Positions 15,060-20,745 of a stretch of 20,745 nt of DNA are shown here, piece after piece. How positions within the stretch are numbered: position 1 is the first letter of the stretch; each line of letters begins with the position of its first letter. Made by a program: the position numbers and the translations under genes. The notes under the pieces were generated by a model that searched no databases, had not been told where the DNA came from, and was given only the letters and a program-made list of their open reading frames with translations. This DNA is from JACQNR01 sp049515175 (GTDB lineage: Bacteria > Acidobacteriota > Terriglobia > UBA7540): NCBI GenBank assembly GCA_049515175.1, contig JBEKUI010000048.1:1-20745 (forward strand). The letters are read 5' to 3'.

Positions 15060-15185
15060 GAGTTGGGGTTTTTGTGCCAACTTCAAAGTGAGTTTTCGGC
15101 TTCTTGCTAGCCCGTAAGGTCGCGGCTAGCCGCGGCCTGACAGGCGAACTTGTTCGCTGTACGCTCTCCGAGAGCCCGGTGAGGT
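15060..15185 (-). mobile_element. Second IS3-family terminal remnant
   Basis: This is a 126-bp segment clearly related to 11,791-11,917 and in the same orientation. It shares the presumed IS terminus (GGGGTTTTTGTGCCAACTTC), the GTGAGTTTTCGGC stretch, the weathered hairpin and the last transposase codons (PHRALGERTANKFACQ...). Similarity stops after GGTGAGGT, so only about 30 C-terminal codons remain. It is more decayed than copy 1: a stop replaces a residue after SRDLTG. It sits just upstream of glgB. Confidence 0.75.
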
Positions 15186-15678
15186 AACTTCTTGAGGCTT
15201 CTCCCAACCTGAGACGAGACTACCTCCTCTCTGCTTAAAGCCCTGGAAGAGCAGTTGGTAGCCGGCGAAATCGGGAAGCCGAGCCTACACATGAACCCAT
15301 CGAAGTCCTGCACGCAGAGGATTCCCACGTGGTAACCGACTCATGGGTTTCCATTATCACTTTAACACGTGGCGCATTCTGGTCGCAAATGGTCCCGAAA
15401 GTTGCAGGCCGTCCATCGGCAGTAAGGGTTCGATCCTCCCAAGGCTACCACTTCCTGGCCATCAGCTCACGCTCGCTTCTCAGATTCCCCGTGGATGATT
15501 TGAGGGTACGGCCTGGTGTATACTTGCAGTAGCCTGGGTAATGCTCCGCACACCCGGGGCGGCGCTGCTGTGCTTGGGGCGGCTTGGAACTTCCTGCATT
15601 AGCGGCACCGGGTTTTTGCCCAGGCTGCGCTCTGAAATAACGGAGCGAAGGCATAAGCCACCCGAATCAGGGTCCCCC
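15186..15678. other. Intergenic stretch, possible weak promoter near its end
   Basis: No convincing gene on either strand. A TATACT hexamer at 15,519-15,524 could be a -10 element for the gene starting at 15,679, but no good -35 lies 16-18 bp upstream. A GGTTCGATCC motif ending in ACCA at 15,427-15,450 resembles a tRNA 3' end but does not fold properly. Confidence 0.35.
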
Positions 15679-16356
15679 ATGCTCGAACGCATAGTTGGAC
15701 GTGTCGTAGCGGTTCTGGACTGGCTCTGGCCGCTACCGCTGGGCGCGCTCTTCGGGGCCCTACTATTCTTGGTTACAGCGGGAACGTGGCTGGCGTTTCG
15801 AGGGCCGGCACCGACAGCTACCGTATCTATCCCGCGAAGTCCTCAGTCAGAACCCAGCGTTCCAGAGCCGCGAGAGTTTCCACCGCAATCATCGTTGCCC
15901 ACAGCGTCGGACCAAACAGGACCGGTGACGAATTCCGACACCTCTCCTGTTGGCTCCGTCCCCTCAAGCCCCACGACTACCGGCCAGCCATCTCGAGTGG
16001 ACCTGGGCGGCTCGACCCCGCCGTCGCAAAGCAGCGTAAGGGCTTCCGAGGCTACCCCTGCGCCAGCCGTGAAGGCTCTGCCACAAACCGCCTTGGTCCA
16101 ATCCGAAGTGAAAAGAGCTCCTGTATCCAAGCCGACACCTTCCACTCCTGTAGGCAAGCTATCTCCTGCCCAGCAGGCGGCCCTTCAGGACAAGCTAACA
16201 CTCGGCGGGTTTTTCATAGATCGCCAGGACTATCCTGCGGCCATTAGGGAATTCCAGGCAGCCCTCGCGATTGATCCCGCAAATCACGAAGCCCAAGCCG
16301 CAATCCAGCGGGCTCACAAGGCGGACAAGGAACCGGAGCCCGGCACCCTCCCCTAG
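15679..16356 (+). CDS. Single-pass membrane protein with Pro/Ser-rich linker and one TPR-like module
   Basis: The 225-residue product starts with an amphipathic stretch and a transmembrane helix (LPLGALFGALLFLVTAGTWL, about 19-38). A long low-complexity Pro/Ser/Thr linker follows (about 42-160), then one TPR-like helix pair at the C-terminus (about 169-214: DKLTLGGFFIDRQDYPAAIR, EFQAALAIDPANHEAQ). The same module ends the kinase homologue encoded next on this strand, so the two proteins probably face the same compartment and may share a partner. I chose the ATG at 15,679 because it puts the membrane helix near the N-terminus. An in-frame ATG at 15,541 would add 46 residues of poor quality. 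No strong ribosome site is visible. Function unknown. Confidence 0.72.
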   Translation: MLERIVGRVVAVLDWLWPLPLGALFGALLFLVTAGTWLAFRGPAPTATVSIPRSPQSEPSVPEPREFPPQSSLPTASDQTGPVTNSDTSPVGSVPSSPTTTGQPSRVDLGGSTPPSQSSVRASEATPAPAVKALPQTALVQSEVKRAPVSKPTPSTPVGKLSPAQQAALQDKLTLGGFFIDRQDYPAAIREFQAALAIDPANHEAQAAIQRAHKADKEPEPGTLP

Positions 16357-16384
16357 GTTGAGTTCCCATTTGTTGGTTGGCGGG

Positions 16385-16410
16385 CTTGCGCGAAGGTTCA
16401 GCCGCGCAAG
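16385..16410 (+). terminator. Stem-loop, weak terminator candidate
   Basis: CTTGCGCG (16,385-16,392) and CGCGCAAG (16,403-16,410) are perfect complements around a 10-nt loop, 28 bp after the stop at 16,356. The GC-rich stem and position suit termination, but no T-tract follows (GTGCTACC), so it is at best a non-canonical terminator or an RNA-stabilising hairpin. Confidence 0.35.
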
Positions 16411-16590
16411 GTGCTACCTCTCGCCAGAATCCTTCTGTCCCCCTTGTCATTTCTGCTGAGCGCTGGAATCGAATCAATCCCTGCCACGATTCCCGGAGCA
16501 TGCCCACGGTCCACGAAGCATCCGGGACAAGTCAATCCTGTCGTCGGCCAGACGGGGGTGTCCACTTGAGAAACCTCGTGCAGTCTCCCA

Positions 16591-16629
16591 TTGAATGGGC
16601 AGGCGATTAGTGCTATGAACTGGTAAAAT
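16591..16629 (+). promoter_or_regulatory. Promoter candidates for the kinase-TPR operon
   Basis: TTGAAT (16,591-16,596) and TATGAA (16,614-16,619) are separated by 17 bp, a plausible sigma-70 pair. Just downstream TGGTAAAAT (16,621-16,629) is an extended -10 form. Either would give a leader of roughly 80-95 nt before the ATG at 16,717. Motif-based only. Confidence 0.4.
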
Positions 16630-16716
16630 CAAAGTTCAGCGACAAGTCCTCGATTCTGAGAGTTCGCTCGGTACGTACTTGCCGCTTGTGGAATTTGTAG
16701 GGCCTCGAGGAGACCG

Positions 16717-18612
16717 ATGAAGGTTTGCCCAACCTGCAACCGTCTTTATCGTTCTGGGATCGTCTTGTGTTCCAGAGACGGAAGCCTGCTCAATAGCCTG
16801 CGGGAATGGCAGCCCGGGGATTCGATTTCTGAAAAGTTCCGTATCGTCGAGAAGATTGGGCATGGAAGTCTGGGTCCGGCCTTCCGGGCGAAGGTCCTGC
16901 CCCTCGGGGGCATCCGTGCTCTGAAGTGCCTGACTGCCCGACTGGCAGATGACGACCGCCTCATGGAGCGCTTTCAACAGGAGATTCATACGGCAAGCGC
17001 GTTGCGGCACCTTAACGCGGCCCACATTGAGTCTCTGGAGCGCTCTTCGGATGGTCGCCCGTTCATCGTCATGGAGTACGTCCCTGGCTTGTCGCTGCGT
17101 GAGTTGCTCATCCGGGGAGGTTGCATGCGGGCTCTGGATGTTGTGGATATTATGACGCAGGTCTGCGCGGTGCTTGATTGCGCGCACTGGCGAGGGATGG
17201 TTCATCGAAACCTGACGCCGGACAATCTAATTATCGCTGAGGAGCACGATGGCGCCCCCCGCGTCAAGGTGATGGAATTTGGGATAGCCAACCTGCGTGA
17301 GGCGGCGGCGGAGCATGGGAAGCAAGTTGGGGATGTCGTGACTACGGAGCACGGCACGGTGGTCGGGTCCGCCGAGTACATCTCTCCCGAGCAGGCGGCA
17401 GGGACTCCCCGGAACGCGCTGGATGGGCGATCGGATCTCTACTCTGTGGGCGTCTTGATGTACGAGGCCTTGACCGGTGATCTTCCCAGTGCTGGCAATG
17501 ACCCGATTGGTCTCTTGTACCAGAAGCAGGAAATCGCAGCGAGCGAACTGTTGTGCGGCACAGTGCTCAAAGCGTTGCAGAAGGATCCGGATTACCGCTT
17601 CCAGTCAGCGACGGAAATGATTGCGGCGCTGCGGGAAGTCTCCCATTCCCTCGGAAAGCCCTCTTCCGTGGAGGTGGGCCCCGCCGTTGCGGAGGAGCCG
17701 GCGAGGGTTTCGCTTTCGGCCGAGACCTCGCATCCTATCATCGAGATCGCTCAAGATCCGCCGCTGACAAGCCCAGGGCGGAAGAATGCCCAGCCGAGGT
17801 CGGACCGGTATCCCGGCCGTCCTTCCCAATATCCGGCGAAACGCAGAATCGACTTGGCTGCCGCGTCCACCGATCGGAATATCGAACAGATCCGGAAGGC
17901 GTGGGCCCAGACGGCGGGACAGGTTCCCGCGCGAGGCGTGCTGCAAGGTAACCGGGCCTGGACAAGCATACTGGTCGTGGTTTGCGCATCGACGTTTCTG
18001 CTGGCGTCTTGGGTTGTGTATCGTGGCCCGGCACTCTTGGCAAAGATGCGGGAGCGGCCCGCTCAGAGCGGGCGCACCTCAGTACCCCAGCAGGCCCCTG
18101 CCCGCAATGCCGCTTCTGATCTGGAATCCCACGAACTGCACACCTCCCCCGTGGAGCCTCGGTCGGAAAGCTCGGAGCCTGCGTCCCCGCAGCAAACCTA
18201 CGGCCCACAACTCCCTGTGCCTTCGGGTGAGGTGGACGCAGCCCACGTTCCGCCCTCCGCGGCATGGCAATCGTCCCTCCAGAAAGCGGAATCGACGACC
18301 GCGGTCCGCTCAGGCGATAGGAGAGCCGCCGCGTTGACCCCACAAGCGGCGGGATTCGAAGTAAGTAAGGGCGCCAGATCTCCCGAGGCTGAAATCAGCA
18401 AAAGAATTGCGATGGGATGGCTCCTCGTGGAGCGGAAGGATTACCCGGGCGCCATCGAGAATTTCACCGCCGCCCTCAGAATGGACCCTTCAAATGTTGA
18501 GGCCCAGGCCGCCTTGCGGTTGGCCCGCTTCGCAAATCAGCACCCCAAAGTTGATGTACTTCCGTCGGATTCTTCCGCGGACAAAGAGCGCGACGCAAGG
18601 GGGCAACCGTGA
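16717..18612 (+). CDS. Transmembrane Ser/Thr kinase homologue, predicted pseudokinase
   Basis: The 631-residue product begins with a zinc-ribbon-like CPTCNRLYRSGIVLCSRDG (4-22), common on acidobacterial kinases. The Hanks-type domain (about 40-305) keeps the glycine loop IGHGSLG (47-53), Lys70, the alpha-C Glu89, Asn170, SPEQ and the structural Asp240. The catalytic HRD is HRN (Asn165), the following Lys is Thr (NLTPDN), and DFG is EFG (Glu187). Loss of both catalytic aspartates points to no or very low phosphotransfer, with nucleotide binding still possible. A variable linker, a transmembrane helix (about 415-436), a Pro/Ser-rich segment and a TPR-like module (559-608) follow, the last matching the module of the gene at 15,679. 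The ribosome site GAGGAGA is well placed. The stop overlaps the next start (GTGA). Confidence 0.88.
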   Translation: MKVCPTCNRLYRSGIVLCSRDGSLLNSLREWQPGDSISEKFRIVEKIGHGSLGPAFRAKVLPLGGIRALKCLTARLADDDRLMERFQQEIHTASALRHLNAAHIESLERSSDGRPFIVMEYVPGLSLRELLIRGGCMRALDVVDIMTQVCAVLDCAHWRGMVHRNLTPDNLIIAEEHDGAPRVKVMEFGIANLREAAAEHGKQVGDVVTTEHGTVVGSAEYISPEQAAGTPRNALDGRSDLYSVGVLMYEALTGDLPSAGNDPIGLLYQKQEIAASELLCGTVLKALQKDPDYRFQSATEMIAALREVSHSLGKPSSVEVGPAVAEEPARVSLSAETSHPIIEIAQDPPLTSPGRKNAQPRSDRYPGRPSQYPAKRRIDLAAASTDRNIEQIRKAWAQTAGQVPARGVLQGNRAWTSILVVVCASTFLLASWVVYRGPALLAKMRERPAQSGRTSVPQQAPARNAASDLESHELHTSPVEPRSESSEPASPQQTYGPQLPVPSGEVDAAHVPPSAAWQSSLQKAESTTAVRSGDRRAAALTPQAAGFEVSKGARSPEAEISKRIAMGWLLVERKDYPGAIENFTAALRMDPSNVEAQAALRLARFANQHPKVDVLPSDSSADKERDARGQP

Positions 18613-19982
18613 GATCTTACTGGCGAGCTTTTCTTGTCCTTAGCCTGACGTTGTTTGCCGGCGGGCTCGCGGCGCTCCTTGCCCAACAAGCGACGAAGCC
18701 CCTGACCGACCAAGAACTGATCTACCTGCTCGAGAAGAAAGTGAGCAGCAGCGCTCTGGCCGACATGGTGCAGACTTATGGGGTGGCCTTTCAGGCCGAC
18801 GAGGCAGTAATCGACCGCCTGAAGAAGGCGGGTGCGAGTGAGGCGTTACTGGAGGCTATTCGACGGCAGGCCAAGAGGCCCGATTTGCAGATCGAAGGGA
18901 CTAAGCCAAAGCCGGCGGCCCCTGAGCCGGAAGCCGTTCCCCCGCCCGCCCGGGAACATCTTCAGCTCGGCCAGCAAAAGCTGAAGAACTACGATTACCA
19001 AGGCGCACTGGGAGAGTTCGCCGAAGCGGAACGAATCCGGCCGCAGTGGGAAGAGGTCTTCAACCAGCGCGGCTTGGCTTTCGCCGCCATGGCGCGCTAT
19101 TCGGAAGCAGCCGCCGAATGGAAGAAGTATCTTGCGCTGGCGCCGGCTCGTGTGGACAAGACAGCAATCCAGCAGAGAATAGTTCAGTGGGAGACCAGGG
19201 CAGCCAATATCGAGCAAAGCCACGCGCTCCTCGTCCAGGGCGACCAGCAACTGCAGCGGGGCGATGCGAAGAGCGCGGCCCAATCCTTCGGCGAAGCGGT
19301 GACCCTGAATCGCTCGGTGGGCACGCTCCTCGCCTTTGCACGCGCGCAGTTGCAGCAGGCCGACTACGGAGGACTGGCGGATACGGCGCGTCAGGCCCAG
19401 ACGCTCGATCCGCAGTCAGCTCTTGCCAGTCTCTACCTGGCCGATGCCGAGCTGCGCCAGGGCAACTCAGAAGTCTCGTCGCTTGAGAAGGGACTAAAGC
19501 TGAATCCGAACCTTGCTTACGGTCTGGCGCTTGTCGCCCGGGAACTCCAGCAGCGGGCGCATCAGGCAGGTGGGCCGGCGAAGCCGGCGGCAGGTGCAGC
19601 CGAGGCATCCTCGGCCGAGGAGCAGAATCGTCGCGGGTGGGTGCTGTGGAACGGGGGCAGTTTTCAGCCCGCTCTCGAGGCCCTGCGCAAAGCCACAGTC
19701 CTGGGTCCCGCCGAGGACGGATGGCAGTGTGACTTGGCGTACGCCCGACTTGCGCAACGGGACTTGGCGGGGGCTCAGGCGACGGCCCGACAGGCGGTGG
19801 CCGTGAATCCGAAAAGCGTCTGCGGGCACTATGCGCTGGCCCTTGCCCTGGAGAGGAGCGGCGAACACGACCAGGCCGCCTTGGAGTACCAGCAAGCGGA
19901 GAAGCTCGGTTCTGCCCTGGGCGTCGCCAGCCTGCTTCGCCTGGGCGCTCCCGCTGGCGATTCGACGGCGACCAAACCTTAG
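18609..19982 (+). CDS. Secreted TPR-repeat protein
   Basis: The product is 457 residues. An N-terminal signal sequence (WRAFLVLSLTLFAGGLAALL, then AQQ) directs export. A small helical domain follows at about 31-88 (LTDQELIYLLEKKVSSSALA to AGASEALLEAIRRQ), a type often found fused to acidobacterial kinases and TPR proteins. From about 115 there are several tetratricopeptide repeats (EHLQLGQQKLKNYDYQGALG, FNQRGLAFAAMARYSEAAAE, and a C-terminal pair near 340-435), broken by an Ala/Gly/Pro linker near 322-335. The GTG start at 18,609 overlaps the kinase TGA as GTGA, and AAGGGGG precedes it, so translation is coupled and the products are probably made in proportion. Likely a periplasmic or surface scaffold; no partner is identifiable. 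Confidence 0.85.
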   Translation: MRSYWRAFLVLSLTLFAGGLAALLAQQATKPLTDQELIYLLEKKVSSSALADMVQTYGVAFQADEAVIDRLKKAGASEALLEAIRRQAKRPDLQIEGTKPKPAAPEPEAVPPPAREHLQLGQQKLKNYDYQGALGEFAEAERIRPQWEEVFNQRGLAFAAMARYSEAAAEWKKYLALAPARVDKTAIQQRIVQWETRAANIEQSHALLVQGDQQLQRGDAKSAAQSFGEAVTLNRSVGTLLAFARAQLQQADYGGLADTARQAQTLDPQSALASLYLADAELRQGNSEVSSLEKGLKLNPNLAYGLALVARELQQRAHQAGGPAKPAAGAAEASSAEEQNRRGWVLWNGGSFQPALEALRKATVLGPAEDGWQCDLAYARLAQRDLAGAQATARQAVAVNPKSVCGHYALALALERSGEHDQAALEYQQAEKLGSALGVASLLRLGAPAGDSTATKP

Positions 19983-20033
19983 GTCGGTGAATTTCCTGGG
20001 AGCACCGGTTCTTGAGGAGAAACTGAGGGCAAT

Positions 20034-20745
20034 ATGAGTTTGCGCTCGACGAATAGAATAGCCTGGGTACTGCTGGCCATGGCGCTCCTCACGAGCACCG
20101 TGTTTGCCGCTGACAAGGTAAGCGAGCTGTTCGACCGCGGCAACGCTCTCGCCAGCCAACGCTCCTGGGACGCCGCGGCAGCTCAGTACCGGGAAGTCGT
20201 CCGCCTCGCTCCGACCTTTCCTGAGGCGCACTACAACCTCGGCTTGGCGCTTCAGGCTATGGGTGATTTCGCCGGAGCCGTGGACGAATTCCGCCAGGCG
20301 ATCCGCCTGAAACCGGATCTTTTCCAGGCGCGTAACAGCCTGGGGCTTGCCTTGGTGCGGAGCGGCCAGGTGGCCGCGGCGATCGCAGAGTATCGTGACC
20401 TGATAAAGTCGAAACCGGATTTTGCTGACGCGCACTACAACCTTGCCAACGCCCTCGCTTCGCTGGGCGAAGGGGATTCCGCGTTGGCCAGCTATCGTGA
20501 AGCCTTGCGACTGCGGCCCGACTTCCCCCAGGCCCACAACAATCTCGCCAATCTGCTCCGATCCCAGGGCAAGTTGGAAGAGGCCATTGCAGAGTATCGG
20601 GAAGCAATGCGTCTGAGCAAGCCGCAGGCCTACCTTTACTTCAACCTCGCCAACGCACTGACCGATGCCGGCCATTTCGATGAAGCGATCGAAAAGTATG
20701 GGCAGGCGATAACACTCGATTCCAACGACCCCGAGATCCACAATA
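20034..20745 (+). CDS. Secreted TPR-repeat protein, partial (continues past the window)
   Basis: The open frame starts at the ATG at 20,034 (GAGGAGAAACTGAGGGCAAT upstream gives the ribosome site), 51 bp after the previous stop, and runs off the end. A signal peptide (IAWVLLAMALLTSTVFAA) leads into at least six canonical 34-residue TPRs such as PEAHYNLGLALQAMGDFAGA, ADAHYNLANALASLGEGDSA and PQAHNNLANLLRSQGKLEEA. These repeats fit the TPR consensus much better than those in the preceding genes. Long arrays of this kind form protein-binding superhelices. Its place in the operon suggests it assembles with the pseudokinase and the other TPR protein in or across the envelope. The C-terminus is unseen, so an extra domain cannot be excluded. 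Confidence 0.88.
   Translation, partial: MSLRSTNRIAWVLLAMALLTSTVFAADKVSELFDRGNALASQRSWDAAAAQYREVVRLAPTFPEAHYNLGLALQAMGDFAGAVDEFRQAIRLKPDLFQARNSLGLALVRSGQVAAAIAEYRDLIKSKPDFADAHYNLANALASLGEGDSALASYREALRLRPDFPQAHNNLANLLRSQGKLEEAIAEYREAMRLSKPQAYLYFNLANALTDAGHFDEAIEKYGQAITLDSNDPEIHN

Larger units (their letters stand above)
16357..16716. other. 360-bp intergenic region with stem-loop and promoter candidates
   Basis: No coding frame is credible here. It holds an 8-bp stem-loop 28 bp after the upstream stop and promoter-like hexamers before the kinase gene, described separately. This suggests that the kinase operon has its own promoter and is not simply read through from the gene at 15,679. Confidence 0.45.

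Noticed and set aside
15418..15450. GGTTCGATCC followed by a terminal ACCA, resembling a tRNA 3' end
   Set aside because: The T stem pairs at only about three of five positions and no acceptor, anticodon or D arm can be built upstream.
17550..18340. Alternative long frames on both strands within the kinase linker
   Set aside because: The linker is GC-rich and low-complexity, which keeps other frames open; the kinase frame is continuous through a membrane helix and TPR module.
1..20745. CRISPR arrays or regularly spaced repeats
   Set aside because: No short repeats with regular spacers were seen; the only direct repeats are the DUF429 tail and the IS3 ends.

Overview
The window reads as a GC-rich chromosomal segment of a soil- or sediment-type bacterium. 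My best guess is Acidobacteriota, possibly a Bryobacter/Solibacter-like lineage. This rests on a Ser/Thr kinase-like protein with an N-terminal CPxC zinc ribbon, a long run of TPR proteins, cellulase-like secreted glycosidases, an MtaA/UroD-family protein and many decayed insertion sequences. It is an inference from gene content; there is no rRNA or other marker here.

Region 1 (about 1-12,400) looks like a decaying accessory region. It opens with a TetR/CecR-type regulator preceded by a near-ideal palindromic operator lying on a TATAAT box. Next come broken or marginal genes, several of them nuclease-like: a DUF4365 gene with an in-frame TGA, a DUF429 gene without its 5' part plus a diverged second copy of its tail, a frameshifted two-repeat protein, and a candidate PD-(D/E)XK protein. 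A secreted glycosidase follows, then an IS1380 scar, a UroD-family protein with a coupled 48-codon leader ORF, a gutted glycosidase, a truncated WD40 gene, a solute-binding protein with no signal peptide, and a CaiB/BaiF CoA-transferase whose 5' part is replaced by an IS3-family remnant. Remnants of three IS families (IS5, IS1380, IS3) are visible, all damaged.

Region 2 (about 12,383-15,200). A 45-nt block at 12,383-12,427 matches the 3' part of a tRNA-Pro(UGG), from the anticodon loop through CCA, with no 5' half. This is the usual mark left at the far end of an element integrated in a tRNA gene, and its polarity puts the element to the left, where the decay is. To the right lie a possible methyltransferase scrap, an intact-looking glycogen branching enzyme (glgB, minus strand) and a second, shorter IS3 remnant in the same orientation as the first.

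Region 3 (15,679 to the end, plus strand) is a compact, healthy set of envelope-associated genes. It holds a membrane-anchored protein with a Pro/Ser-rich linker and one TPR-like module, a transmembrane Ser/Thr kinase homologue ending in the same module, a secreted TPR protein whose GTG start overlaps the kinase stop (GTGA), and a second secreted TPR protein running off the window. The kinase homologue has HRD changed to HRN and DFG changed to EFG, so it is probably a pseudokinase. The module shared across separate genes suggests one membrane-associated scaffold or signalling assembly. This is the best candidate here for an undescribed system.
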